Assembly: GCF_036227605.1 (NCBI RefSeq)
Contig: NZ_CP109487.1
Span: forward strand, 2,356,001-2,420,000
Length of the DNA stretch: 64,000 nucleotides
Direction of reading: 5' to 3'
DNA from: Streptomyces sp. NBC_01439
GTDB lineage: Bacteria; Actinomycetota; Actinomycetes; Streptomycetales; Streptomycetaceae
The position numbers and the translations under genes were made by a program. Positions 9,569-18,390 of the stretch are shown piece after piece; the first letter of the stretch is position 1, and the number at the start of each line of letters is the position of its first letter. The notes beneath the pieces are model-generated. The model did not search any database. It worked only from the letters and a program-made list of their open reading frames with translations, and had not been told where the DNA came from.

Positions 9569-10429
9569 ATGTCAACCGCCGAAGTGACCACGGAGACGGT
9601 GCGCTCCGAGGACGGGGCCACGGTCCGGGTCCGGCTCCACCGAAGGCCCGACGATCCGTCGGCACCGGTACTGGTGTGCATGCCCGCCATGGGCACCAGG
9701 GCCGTCTCCTACACGCCCCTGGCGGAGGCCCTCGTCGAGGCGGGGTTCCAGGTGGCCCTCGGGGAGTTGCGGGGGCAGGGCACGAGCTCGGTCCAGGTGC
9801 GGCGCGGAGTGCGCTACGGCTACCACGAGATGGTCGCTTACGACTACCCCGCACTGTTCCGGGCCGTCTCGGCCGCCTTCCCCGGGGCGCCGCGCCACCT
9901 GCTCGGGCACAGCCTCGGCGGGCAGCTCGGCGTGCTCTACCTCAGCCAGGAGCCGCACATGGCCGCGGGCGCGATCCTGGTCGGCGCCCCGTCCTGCCAC
10001 TACCGCGGCTGGCCCTTCCCGCAGAGCCTGGGCATGCTCGCGGGGTTCCAACTGGCCGCCGTCTTCGCCACCGCGTACGGGTACTTCCCCGGCCGCCGCC
10101 TGGGGGTGCTGGGGAACGACTCCGCGCAGGTCCTGCGGGACATGGCTGCGCAGGTCCGGACGGGCCGCTACGACGTACCGTCCTCACCGGTGGACTTCGA
10201 GCCCCGGCTGGCCGCGATGGACCTGCCGGTGCTGGCGGTGGCCATCGAGGGCGACCCCATGGCACCGCCAGGCGGGGTGCGGGGGCTCTGCGACAAGCTC
10301 ACGAGCGCGCGGGTGACGTACGAGGAACTCGCGCTCGGCGAAGGCGCTCCGGGCGGCCGGCACTACGGCTGGATCCGCGACAACGCCGTACTCGTCGACC
10401 GGGTACGGGACTTCGTGGACCGGTCCTGA
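9569..10429 (+). CDS. Alpha/beta hydrolase
   Basis: A 286-residue alpha/beta-hydrolase fold protein. The nucleophile elbow is LLGHSLGGQLG (serine at about residue 114). The oxyanion region is VLVCMPAMGTRAVSY. A late histidine is in GGRHYGWIRD, near the C-terminus, and an acid sits in AVAIEGDPM. There is no signal peptide. ATG 9569 has GAGGGAGG about 6 bases upstream. It stands alone, convergent with the beta-propeller protein gene. It is an esterase, lipase or thioesterase of unknown substrate. Confidence 0.88.
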   Translation: MSTAEVTTETVRSEDGATVRVRLHRRPDDPSAPVLVCMPAMGTRAVSYTPLAEALVEAGFQVALGELRGQGTSSVQVRRGVRYGYHEMVAYDYPALFRAVSAAFPGAPRHLLGHSLGGQLGVLYLSQEPHMAAGAILVGAPSCHYRGWPFPQSLGMLAGFQLAAVFATAYGYFPGRRLGVLGNDSAQVLRDMAAQVRTGRYDVPSSPVDFEPRLAAMDLPVLAVAIEGDPMAPPGGVRGLCDKLTSARVTYEELALGEGAPGGRHYGWIRDNAVLVDRVRDFVDRS

Positions 10430-10449
10430 CACCCCCTCGGCGGTGTCAG
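10426..10449. terminator. Bidirectional stem-loop between convergent genes
   Basis: CTGACACC (10426-10433) pairs perfectly with GGTGTCAG (10442-10449) around an 8-base loop. It overlaps the stop codons of both convergent genes (9569-10429 and 10446-11465), so it can end transcripts from either side. Confidence 0.65.
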
Positions 10450-11465
10450 CCGAGCCGGGCCGGGGAGGAGGCTCCGGGGGCCAGCAGGCGCGGGGCGCCG
10501 CTGCCGTCGGCGGGCACGGTCCACAGGTCCGTGCTGTCGGCGGCGCCGTCGGTGGGCAGGCCGTAGGCGAGCGTGCGGTCGTCGAGCCAGGCGGCCTGGT
10601 CGTCCACGCTGCGCTTCTCCGCGAGCGCGTGGTCGCGCAGCGTCCCGAGGTCCATCACGTGCTCGCGCCACAGCGAGGCGCCGGCCCGGACCCGCTTCTT
10701 GTAGGCGATGCGCGTCTCGTCCGGGGACAGGGAGGGGCATTCGACGTTCTTGGCCAGGGTCTTGACGCTGCGCCCCGAGATCGATCCCTTGACCAGGTGG
10801 GTTTCGCCGCCGGTGGAGACGGTGGCGTAGAAGGTGTCGTCGTCCTTGGAGAAGGTGACCCCCCAGAAGTTGACGTCCTGGGCGCGGTGCTCCCGACCGT
10901 CCATGTCGATGGCGAACTCCTCCAGGTTCGCCTCCAGCTTCCAGGTGCGGGTGTCCACGATCGCGGTACGGGTGGAGAAGAACGCGGCGCCGTAGGACTC
11001 GCCGGAGACGAAGACGGTCCAGGCGGCGAACCGGCCGCTGGGCGAGACGCGGGCCCGGCTCGGGGTGCCCGCGAGGGGGAAGCTGCGCAGCGTGCGCAGT
11101 TCGGAGTCGACGATCAGGGCCTTGTTGTCCTGGGCGAGCGCGCCGGGCGTGGAGCGCAGGCACACGCCGGTGCCCGCGGCGGCGTAGAAGCGTTGGCAGC
11201 CCAGTTCGGAGGCGGTCCGCGCGGACTCGGGTGCGTCGGCCGGGACCGAGGCGAGGGTTCCGCGGTGCGGTCCCTGCCCGCCGTTGAGGAAGGTCAGGGA
11301 GCCGGGCCGGTCGAGCGTGACGGTCCCGGCGGTAACCGTCGGGCCGCCCGTCGACGGCTCGTCGTCGCGGGTGGCGGAGCGCAGCACCAGCGCGGCGCCA
11401 AGACCCCCGAGCAGCAGCACCGCCACCGCGAGGACGAGCAGGCGGCGTGACTTCGACAGCGTCAT
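10446..11465 (-). CDS. Membrane-anchored TolB-like beta-propeller protein
   Basis: A 339-residue protein. One N-terminal membrane segment (RRLLVLAVAVLLLGGLGAALVL, residues 7-28) is followed by an extracytoplasmic domain with repeats of the WD40/TolB propeller kind, such as RARVSPSGRFAAWTVF, VTFSKDDDTFYAT and CPSLSPDETRIAYKKR. A disulfide pair is plausible. The ATG overlaps the MFS transporter stop by 4 bases, so the two are translationally coupled. It may act with the transporter in export or sensing, but the ligand is unknown. Confidence 0.8.
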   Translation of the reverse strand: MTLSKSRRLLVLAVAVLLLGGLGAALVLRSATRDDEPSTGGPTVTAGTVTLDRPGSLTFLNGGQGPHRGTLASVPADAPESARTASELGCQRFYAAAGTGVCLRSTPGALAQDNKALIVDSELRTLRSFPLAGTPSRARVSPSGRFAAWTVFVSGESYGAAFFSTRTAIVDTRTWKLEANLEEFAIDMDGREHRAQDVNFWGVTFSKDDDTFYATVSTGGETHLVKGSISGRSVKTLAKNVECPSLSPDETRIAYKKRVRAGASLWREHVMDLGTLRDHALAEKRSVDDQAAWLDDRTLAYGLPTDGAADSTDLWTVPADGSGAPRLLAPGASSPARLG

Positions 11466-12919
11466 CTGGGGGGCCTCACGGACTTCGGATCGGGCTTGGG
11501 CTCGGGGTTCGGTTGGGGTCGGGTGTCCTGGGGCCCTGCCGGGCGCAGGACGAAGCCGGCGACGGCGGCGCAGCACAGCAGGCCGACCGCGGCGGCGGCC
11601 AGTGCCGGGCCGGTGCCCCAGAGCGTCCAGGCCGCGCCGAAGGCCAGCGAGCAACCGAAGCGGGCCAGCGCCTGGCCGGTACCGACCAGGGCCATGCCGG
11701 TGGCGCGCAGCTCGGCGGGGACGGTGGCGGCGACGGCGGCGGGCAACACGCCGTCCGTGGCGGCGTAGAACATGCCGTGCAGGGCGAGGACGAGGTAGGG
11801 CAGGGCGGGCCAGGCGGGGGCCCACAGCAGCAGCCCGTAGCCGGCCAGCAGGAGGGCGTGGCCGATGAGGAAGACGGTGCGCCGGCCGATCCGGTCGGCG
11901 AGGGCTCCGGCGGGCACGGCGAGCAGCAGGAACATGGCGGCGGTGCCCAGCGGCAGGAGCGAGAACCACTGGTCGCCGATGCCGGTGCGGCGTTGCAGGA
12001 GCAGGTAGACGAAGGCGTCGCTGACGGTGGTCAGGCCCAACAGGACGGCGCAGACGGCCAGGTTGCGCAGGCGGGGCAGGCGCAACAGGCCGAGCGCGTC
12101 GCGCAGTCGTACCGGGGCCGGCCGGTCCGCACCGGGGACGGCGGCGGCGGCGCCTGTGGTGGCCGTGGCAGTGGTGGTGACCGTGGCCGAAGCGGTGGCC
12201 GAAGCGGTGGCCGTGGCAGTGGTGGTGGCAGTGGTGGCGGCGGTGGCCGTGGCTCCGCGGGACGGCCCGGGCCGGGCGTCGCCGCCGGAGGGGACGAACA
12301 GCATGAGCACCACGACACCGAGTACGGCGATGCAGGCGCTGACGCCGAAGACCGCGTCGTAGCCGTCGACCGTCAGGCTCAGGATGAAGAAGGCGGCGAG
12401 CGGGCCGAGCAGCGCCCCGGTGGTGTCCATCGCCCGGTGCACGCCGAAGGCGCGCCCTTGTAACTCGGGCGGTGTGGACAGCGAGATCAGCGCGTCGCGC
12501 GGGGCGGTGCGCAGTCCCTTGCCGGTGCGTTCCAGCGTGAGGATCACGCTGATCGGGCCCAGGCTGTGGGCGAACAGGAGCAGCGGTTTGCACAGGGCCG
12601 ACAGGCCGTAGCCGATGCCGGCGATCAACTTGTGGTTGCGGACCCGGTCGGCGAGGTGGCCGCCGGTCAGCTGCACGAGGGCGCTGACCCCGTTGTAGAC
12701 GCCGTCCAGCGCGCCGAAGCCGAGGGGGCTCAGGCCCAGGCCGGCGATCAGGTACAGGGGCAGGACGGCGGTGACCATCTCGGAGGAGATGTCGGTGATC
12801 ATGCTGACCGTGCCCAGGGCGAGGACGGTCGAGGCGACCGCGGGGGCCCGGACGGGTCCCCGGTCCGCAGCGGTCTTCGCACCCTCGGGCGCGGGCGCGG
12901 AGCGGTCCGCGAGGTACAT
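11462..12919 (-). CDS. MFS transporter with a low-complexity central loop
   Basis: A 485-residue major facilitator with about 12 helices. The motif-A-like sequence is GGHLADRVRNHKLIAGIGYG after helix 2, and its repeat is PAGALADRIGRRTVFLIGHA in the second half. The central cytoplasmic loop (about residues 220-265) is a run of Ala/Thr/Ser/Val encoded by short DNA repeats. The C-terminal tail is Pro/Lys-rich. Codon 153 is TTA (12461-12463). ATG 12919 has a GGGAG sequence about 10 bases upstream. The family is drug or metabolite efflux; the substrate is unknown. A palindrome lies just upstream. Confidence 0.88.
   Translation of the reverse strand: MYLADRSAPAPEGAKTAADRGPVRAPAVASTVLALGTVSMITDISSEMVTAVLPLYLIAGLGLSPLGFGALDGVYNGVSALVQLTGGHLADRVRNHKLIAGIGYGLSALCKPLLLFAHSLGPISVILTLERTGKGLRTAPRDALISLSTPPELQGRAFGVHRAMDTTGALLGPLAAFFILSLTVDGYDAVFGVSACIAVLGVVVLMLFVPSGGDARPGPSRGATATAATTATTTATATASATASATVTTTATATTGAAAAVPGADRPAPVRLRDALGLLRLPRLRNLAVCAVLLGLTTVSDAFVYLLLQRRTGIGDQWFSLLPLGTAAMFLLLAVPAGALADRIGRRTVFLIGHALLLAGYGLLLWAPAWPALPYLVLALHGMFYAATDGVLPAAVAATVPAELRATGMALVGTGQALARFGCSLAFGAAWTLWGTGPALAAAAVGLLCCAAVAGFVLRPAGPQDTRPQPNPEPKPDPKSVRPPR
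12161..12258. repeat. Short tandem repeats inside the MFS gene
   Basis: A 12-base unit GGCCGAAGCGGT is repeated head to tail at 12185-12208, and an 18-base block beginning GGCCGTGGCAGT occurs at 12161 and again at 12209. The units are multiples of 3, so copy-number change would keep the transporter frame. They encode the Ala/Thr loop. Confidence 0.8.
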
Positions 12920-12952
12920 GCTCTGGAGCTCCCGATGCCGACGGACTGAGTT

Positions 12953-12970
12953 CACTCGAACGTGCGAGTG
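12953..12970. promoter_or_regulatory. Palindrome upstream of the MFS gene, possible operator
   Basis: CACTCG (12953-12958) and CGAGTG (12965-12970) form an inverted repeat with a 6-base centre, 34-51 bases upstream of the MFS ATG. The size and position fit a dimeric repressor site. No regulator gene is adjacent, so the binder is unknown. Confidence 0.4.
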
Positions 12971-13047
12971 GAACCCTAATGGTTGTACGGGCCAACGGTG
13001 CGGCGTACGAACAGATTCGGCCGTACGCCCCCGGATCGGCCGGGGGT

Positions 13048-13932
13048 TCAGCCCTCCCGGCTGCTCTCGTCCCGCAGCCAGGTGGAGAAGTCCTGGTCGC
13101 GGATGGCCTTCCGGGATCCCCGGCGGGCGGCGAGCGCGGCCACCACGAACACCACCACCCCCGGCAACAGCGCCGGTTGGGCCCGCAGCAGGGCGCGCAG
13201 ATCGGCCGTGCCGGTGCGCGCGGTCTGCTCCGACACCTGCTCCGGTGGCGCCCCCGGCGCCCCGGCCCGCCGCGCCGCCTGGAAGCGCTCGAACTCGGCG
13301 GAGGAGGTCGCCGCGCGGACCCGCCGCCTGATCAGGTCGGACCAGGTGCGCGGCGGCCGGACGACCACCCGGGCCTCCTCGACCACGCGCCGCTCCCCGG
13401 GCCCGAAGGCGAGGGACGCGGCCAGGTCGTCGGCCATCAGCGGGGGCAGCGCGGCGATCCGCGCGTGCCCCGCCTCGGTCACGGCGATGACCCCCCGGCC
13501 GAAGAGCCCCTCGCGGACGGCGGGCAGCCGCTGCCACACCCGGTAGTACGCCCGCACCGGCCAGGCGCAGCCGCCCAACGGGACGTCCCGGCCGGGGGCG
13601 GCGGCGAGCAGCTCCGGGCTCCGGTCCAGGGCGCCCACCAGGGCCCCCACGTCGGCGGCCCCGACGACGACGTCGGCGTCCACGTACAGCCGGGGGAAGC
13701 CCCGCGCGTGCTCGTCGCCGACCCTAAGTGCCCGGTGTTTGGAAGGGGTCGGGATCTCGACCACCCGTACGCGGTCGCCGCGCTCGCCCGCCACGCGGGC
13801 GGTGTCGTCCGTACAGCCGTTGCACACCACGACGATGTCGGGCCCGGACACCGAGGTGTCGGCCAGGAGCGCGTCGAGGAGGCGGCCGATGACCCGGCCT
13901 TCGTTGTGGGCCGGTATCACGATGCTGGTCAC
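13048..13932 (-). CDS. Family 2 glycosyltransferase with C-terminal membrane helix
   Basis: A 294-residue GT-A enzyme. The N-terminus SIVIPAHNEGRVIGRLLDAL and the NGCTDDT motif bind the nucleotide, and LYVDADVVV is the DxD-like metal site. A hydrophobic segment (PALLPGVVVFVVAALAA, near residue 265) suggests membrane association. GTG 13932 is used; GTG 13947 is an alternative. It is divergent from the polysaccharide operon that begins at 14306, so it probably belongs to the locus edge. The donor and acceptor are unknown. Confidence 0.82.
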   Translation of the reverse strand: MTSIVIPAHNEGRVIGRLLDALLADTSVSGPDIVVVCNGCTDDTARVAGERGDRVRVVEIPTPSKHRALRVGDEHARGFPRLYVDADVVVGAADVGALVGALDRSPELLAAAPGRDVPLGGCAWPVRAYYRVWQRLPAVREGLFGRGVIAVTEAGHARIAALPPLMADDLAASLAFGPGERRVVEEARVVVRPPRTWSDLIRRRVRAATSSAEFERFQAARRAGAPGAPPEQVSEQTARTGTADLRALLRAQPALLPGVVVFVVAALAARRGSRKAIRDQDFSTWLRDESSREG

Positions 13933-14305
13933 CCGGGCAGTATGCACGGTCGAACACCCGCTCCAGGCGATTACGTCAACTCTGCCCGGGGGTACGCCCG
14001 GTGGACTAGATTGAGCGGCGCCGACCGGAATCGGCACGCTTCGGCGGAACCGGTGTCCGGCGGCGGGCATAGGCGGTAAGCGGTACGGGTTCGGCCTGCT
14101 TGTGGGGAACAGGCGGCCGGGCCGGGGGGCGAAGCACACGGTTCACGTAGGGCATCGGTTGTGGGGGGCCATCACCGTTGAGCAGGTCACGCACGGGACG
14201 CACGGGCGTCCGTGCTGCCGTCGACGGCATCTCCCTCCAACACACGCGTCCCGGCCATGAGTTGGCGACACGCCGCCCGGCGTGCGCGGAAGGAAGGGAA
14301 ACGCC
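13933..14305. other. 373-base divergent promoter region
   Basis: The non-coding region between the glycosyltransferase and the first gene of the polysaccharide operon must hold the operon promoter. I see no clear -35/-10 pair, no terminator and no small gene in it. Confidence 0.5.
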
Positions 14306-15415
14306 GTGAAGGACACCGCGAAGGACGCGGGGCAGGACACGGGACGGAAGACGGGCGCCGCCGGCAAGGGGTCCGCCCCCTTAGGTGTCGCCGTGGTCGG
14401 CGCGGGCTACTGGGGCCCCAATCTCGTCCGCAACTTCCAGTCCAGCGATCAGTTCCGGCTGCGCTGGCTCTGCGACCTGAACGTGGACCGGGCCCGGCAG
14501 GTGCTCGGCGCGTACTCCACGGTCCAGGCGACCGGTGACTACGAGGCGGTCCTCGCCGACCCGGAGGTCCACGCGGTCGCCGTGGCCACCCCGGCGGGAA
14601 CGCACCTCGACGTCGCACTGGCCGCGCTGCGCGCCGGCAAGCACGTCCTCGTGGAGAAGCCCCTCGCCGCCACGTACGAGGACGGGCTGCGGCTGGTGAA
14701 CGAGGCCGAGGAACGCGGCCTCACGCTGATGTGCGACCACACCTACTGCTACACGCCGGCGGTGGGCCGGATCCGCGAGATGGTCCGCTCCGGCGAACTC
14801 GGCGAGATCCACTACGTGGACTCGGTACGGATCAACCTGGGGCTCGTCCAGAAGGACATCGACGTCCTGTGGGACCTGGCCCCCCACGACCTCTCCGTCC
14901 TGGACTTCATCCTCCCGGACCACGTGCAGCCGGTCGCCGTCGCCGCGCACGGAGCCGATCCCATCGGGGCCGGCCAGTCCTGCGTGGCCTATCTGACGCT
15001 CCAGCTGAGCACCGGCGCCATCGCGCACGTGCACGTCAACTGGCTCTCCCCGACCAAGGTGCGCACCACCATGGTCGGCGGGTCCAAGCGCACGCTGGTG
15101 TGGGACGACCTCAACCCCACCCAGCGCGTCGCGGTGTTCGACCGCGGAGTGGACCTGAGCGCCCCGCAGGAGATAGGCGCGGACGAGCGCCGGGACATGC
15201 TCGTCTCCTACCGGAGCGGCGACATGGTGGCGCCCGCGATCGGCGAGAAGGAGGCCCTGCGCAGCATGGTCGAGGAGTTCGCCACGTCCATCAGGACGGG
15301 ACGGCCGCCGCTGACGGACGGCCGGGCGGGACTGAAGGTGCTGGACATCCTGGAAGCCGCCTCCCGGAGCCTGGAGTTCCGCGGAGCGGTCGTCGGACTG
15401 CGCACCGGGCGTTGA
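14306..15415 (+). CDS. Gfo/Idh/MocA-family sugar-nucleotide dehydrogenase
   Basis: A 369-residue NAD(P)-dependent oxidoreductase. The Rossmann motif is VAVVGAGYWGPN (residues 28-39) and the family signature EKP occurs in HVLVEKPLAA. Such enzymes (for example WbpB/WlbA) oxidise C3 of UDP-GlcNAcA before transamination. The adjacent SDR, two aminotransferases and an acetyltransferase support an amino-sugar role, but WbpB identity is inference. It starts at GTG 14306 after AGGAAGGGAA. The N-terminal 24 residues are an extra charged tail. Codon 26 is TTA (14381-14383), so expression of this first gene may need bldA. Confidence 0.85.
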   Translation: MKDTAKDAGQDTGRKTGAAGKGSAPLGVAVVGAGYWGPNLVRNFQSSDQFRLRWLCDLNVDRARQVLGAYSTVQATGDYEAVLADPEVHAVAVATPAGTHLDVALAALRAGKHVLVEKPLAATYEDGLRLVNEAEERGLTLMCDHTYCYTPAVGRIREMVRSGELGEIHYVDSVRINLGLVQKDIDVLWDLAPHDLSVLDFILPDHVQPVAVAAHGADPIGAGQSCVAYLTLQLSTGAIAHVHVNWLSPTKVRTTMVGGSKRTLVWDDLNPTQRVAVFDRGVDLSAPQEIGADERRDMLVSYRSGDMVAPAIGEKEALRSMVEEFATSIRTGRPPLTDGRAGLKVLDILEAASRSLEFRGAVVGLRTGR

Positions 15416-15473
15416 CCGCCCGCAGTCCGATCACGTGCAAGACCACGACCGAACATTCAGTGGGGGCAGGGCG

Positions 15474-16469
15474 TTGAGCAGCGTACGAGGCAAGAGGATT
15501 CTGGTCACGGGAGGGGCGGGCACGATCGGCTCGCACCTGGTGGACCTGCTGGTGGACAACGGAGCACGCGAAGTCGTGGTGCTCGACAACTTCGTGCGGG
15601 GGCGGACGGCCAACCTGGCCCGCGCCCTGCCGAGCGGGGTGGTGGAGGTCGTCGAGGGCGACATCCGCGACGTGGCCGCGGTGCGCAAGGCGACCGAGGG
15701 CGCCGAGCTGGTGTTCCATCTCGCCGCCATCCGGATCACCCAGTGCGCCGAGGAGCCGCGGCTGGCAAACGAGGTCATGGTGGACGGCACCTTCAACGTG
15801 CTGGAGGCGGCCGCGGCCGCCGGGGTGGGCAAGGTGATCGCCTCGTCCTCGGCCTCGGTCTACGGCCTGGCCGAGCAGTTCCCGACCACCGAGCGCCACC
15901 ACCCGTACAACAACGACACCTTCTACGGTGCGGCGAAGGCCTTCAACGAGGGGGTGCTGCGCAGCTTCCACTCCATGTACGGGCTGGACTACGTGGCCCT
16001 GCGCTACTTCAACGTGTACGGGCCCCGGATGGACATCCACGGCCTCTACACCGAGGTGCTGATCCGCTGGATGGAGCGGATCGCCTCGGGCGAGCCGCCG
16101 CTGATCCTCGGCGACGGCCTGCAGACCATGGACTTCGTCGACGTCCGGGACATCGCGCGCGCCAACCTGCTGGCCGCCGAATCGGACCTGACCGACGAGG
16201 TGTTCAACGTCGCGAGCGGCACCGAGACCAGCCTGCTCCAGCTCGCGCACGGCCTGCTGGAGGCGATGGGCGCCGAGGGCCTGGTGCCCGAGCACGGTCC
16301 GGCCCGCGCCGTGAACGGCGTCACCCGCCGGCTCGCGGACACCTCGCAGGCCGCGGAGCGGCTCGGCTTCACCGCCGAGATCGACCTGCGCACCGGCCTG
16401 CGGGACCTGGTGCAGTGGTGGCGGGCCGAGCGCGCCGCCGACGCGGCGGCCTCGGAGGCGGGCCGATGA
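15474..16469 (+). CDS. NAD-dependent epimerase/dehydratase (extended SDR)
   Basis: A 331-residue nucleotide-sugar SDR. The NAD motif is VTGGAGTIGSH near the N-terminus. The active-site pattern includes SSASVYG and Y-x-x-x-K in FYGAAKAFNE. RYFNVYGPRMD is typical of UDP-glucose 4-epimerase or 4,6-dehydratase relatives. TTG 15474 is favoured because it places the Rossmann strand at the N-terminus and has GGGGCAGGG just upstream; GTG 15435 is in frame. Its stop overlaps the next ATG by 4 bases. It probably creates the keto or epimerised sugar used by the DegT enzyme that follows. Confidence 0.86.
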   Translation: MSSVRGKRILVTGGAGTIGSHLVDLLVDNGAREVVVLDNFVRGRTANLARALPSGVVEVVEGDIRDVAAVRKATEGAELVFHLAAIRITQCAEEPRLANEVMVDGTFNVLEAAAAAGVGKVIASSSASVYGLAEQFPTTERHHPYNNDTFYGAAKAFNEGVLRSFHSMYGLDYVALRYFNVYGPRMDIHGLYTEVLIRWMERIASGEPPLILGDGLQTMDFVDVRDIARANLLAAESDLTDEVFNVASGTETSLLQLAHGLLEAMGAEGLVPEHGPARAVNGVTRRLADTSQAAERLGFTAEIDLRTGLRDLVQWWRAERAADAAASEAGR

Positions 16470-17620
16470 GCGCCCCGGACACCGCCCCCGCCCGGATCCC
16501 GGTGATGGTGCCCTGGCTGGGCGAGGAGGAGGCGAAGGCCGCCGCCGACGCCGTGCTCTCCGGCTGGGTGGCCCAGGGCCCCCGGGTCGCCGAGTTCGAA
16601 CGGGCCTTCGCCGAGCGGGTGGGCGCCGAGCACGGGATCGCGGTGAGCTCGTGCACCACCGCCCTGCACCTGTCCCTGATCGCCCTGGACCTCGGTCCCG
16701 GCGACGAGGTGATCGTCCCCTCGCTGTCGTTCATCGCCACCGCCAACGCGGTGCGCTACGTGGGCGCCCGGCCGGTGTTCGCGGACGTCGAGGAGGCCAC
16801 CGGCAACCTCACCCCGGCCACCGTGGACGCGGTCCGCACCCCGAGGACCAAGGCGGTGATCGCCGTCCACCAGGGCGGGGTGCCCGCGGACGTGCACGCG
16901 CTGCGCGCCGTGTGCGCCGACTGGGACGTGGCCCTCGTCGAGGACGCGGCCTGTGGCATCGGCGCGACGGTCGGCGGCAAATCGGTGGGCCACGGCGCCC
17001 TGCTCGCCGCCTGGTCCTTCCACCCCCGCAAGGTGATCACCACCGGCGAGGGCGGCATGCTGACCACGGACGACGCGCAGTGGGCGGAGCGGCTGCGCCG
17101 GCTGCGCGAGCACGGCATGAACGTGTCCGCCGCGCAGCGCCACGCGAGCAGCAAACCGGTCGTGGAGAGCTACCTGGAGGTCGGCTACAACTACCGGATG
17201 ACCGACATCCAGGCCGCGGTCGGTCTGGTGCAGCTCGGCAAGCTGGACGAGATCGTGGCCCGGCGGCGCTCGCTCGCGGCCCGGTACACGGAGCTGCTGA
17301 GCGGGATCCCGGGCCTACGACCGCTCCGGGACCCCGGTCACGGCCAGGGCAACTTCCAGTCGTACTGGGTGCTGCCGGCCGAGGACTTCCCCGTCGGCCG
17401 GGACGACCTGCTCGCGGCGCTCTCCGAGGCCGGGATCTCGGCCCGGCGCGGGATCATGGCCTCGCACCTGGAGCCCGCGTACGCGGACCACGGCGCGGCG
17501 CCGCTGCCGGTGACCGAGCGGATCAGCCGCGACTCCCTGATCCTGCCGCTGTTCCACACGATGACGCGGGAACAGCAGGACCGGGTGGTGGCGGTGCTGC
17601 GCGAACGGGCGGGCGGATGA
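16466..17620 (+). CDS. DegT/DnrJ/EryC1 sugar aminotransferase (first copy)
   Basis: A 384-residue PLP-dependent aminotransferase. The catalytic lysine is in SFHPRKVITTGEGGM (K189), and the PLP-binding VEDAACGIGA region lies upstream. NYRMTDIQAAVGLVQL is the family C-terminal signature. The gene sits between the SDR and a NeuD/PglD-like acyltransferase with 4-base overlaps on both sides. This is the order expected for making an N-acetylated 4-amino sugar (as PglE with PglD). The exact product is not predictable from sequence alone. Confidence 0.9.
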   Translation: MSAPDTAPARIPVMVPWLGEEEAKAAADAVLSGWVAQGPRVAEFERAFAERVGAEHGIAVSSCTTALHLSLIALDLGPGDEVIVPSLSFIATANAVRYVGARPVFADVEEATGNLTPATVDAVRTPRTKAVIAVHQGGVPADVHALRAVCADWDVALVEDAACGIGATVGGKSVGHGALLAAWSFHPRKVITTGEGGMLTTDDAQWAERLRRLREHGMNVSAAQRHASSKPVVESYLEVGYNYRMTDIQAAVGLVQLGKLDEIVARRRSLAARYTELLSGIPGLRPLRDPGHGQGNFQSYWVLPAEDFPVGRDDLLAALSEAGISARRGIMASHLEPAYADHGAAPLPVTERISRDSLILPLFHTMTREQQDRVVAVLRERAGG

Positions 17621-18390
17621 GCGGCCCGCCGCAGCGGACCGAGGACCTGCTGATCGTCGGCGCGGGCGGGTTCGCCCGCGAGACCGCCCAGGCGGTCCTG
17701 GACGCGGCCGCCGCGGCGGCCGCGTACGGCCGTGCTCCGCGGTGGCGCCTCGCCGGGCACCTCGACGACGATCCGGGCCTGCACGGCCGGGAGGTCGACG
17801 GGGTGCCGGTGCTGGGCGGCAGCCACCTCGTGCACGAGCTGCCGGCGGCCCGGGTGGTGGTCTGCGCGGGCAGTCCGCGCGACTACGCCGTACGGGCCCG
17901 GCTGGTGCGGCGCCTGGGGCTGCCCGGGAGCCGCTACGCCACGGTGGTCCATCCGACGGCGATGGTCTCGCGGTCCTCGCTGCTCGGCGCGGGCTCGGTC
18001 CTGCTCGCGCACTGCGTGCTGACGGCCGCCGTCCGGCTCGGGTCCCACGTGGCGGTGATGCCGCACGTGGTGCTCACCCACGACGACCGGGTCGGGGACT
18101 TCGCCACGCTCGCCTCGGGCGTCCGCCTCGGCGGCGGGGTGCGGCTGGGGCGCGGTGCGTACGTGGGCGCGGGAGCGCTGGTGCGCGAGGGCACGTCGGT
18201 CGGCGCCTGGTCGCTGACCGGTATGGGAAGCACGGTCCTGGCCGACGTGCCGCCCGGCGAGGTGTGGGCCGGAAGCCCCGCCCGCCGGCTGCGCGCGGCG
18301 GGGGGCCCGGCGCTCGACGAGCTGCGGGCCGATGGCGAGGAGACGGCCGGCCGTTGGCCGGAGACACGGATGGGGAGCACAGTCGCATGA
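17617..18390 (+). CDS. NeuD/PglD-type sugar N- or O-acyltransferase
   Basis: A 257-residue protein. The N-terminal Rossmann-like part (LLIVGAGGFARETAQAV) binds the sugar nucleotide. The C-terminal part is a left-handed beta-helix of hexapeptide repeats (HPTAMVSRSSLLGAGS to LVREGTSVGAWSLTGMGS) that binds acyl-CoA. A histidine in MPHVVLTHDD is positioned like the catalytic base. It follows the DegT gene with a 4-base overlap and probably acetylates its amino-sugar product. Confidence 0.88.
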   Translation: MSGPPQRTEDLLIVGAGGFARETAQAVLDAAAAAAAYGRAPRWRLAGHLDDDPGLHGREVDGVPVLGGSHLVHELPAARVVVCAGSPRDYAVRARLVRRLGLPGSRYATVVHPTAMVSRSSLLGAGSVLLAHCVLTAAVRLGSHVAVMPHVVLTHDDRVGDFATLASGVRLGGGVRLGRGAYVGAGALVREGTSVGAWSLTGMGSTVLADVPPGEVWAGSPARRLRAAGGPALDELRADGEETAGRWPETRMGSTVA

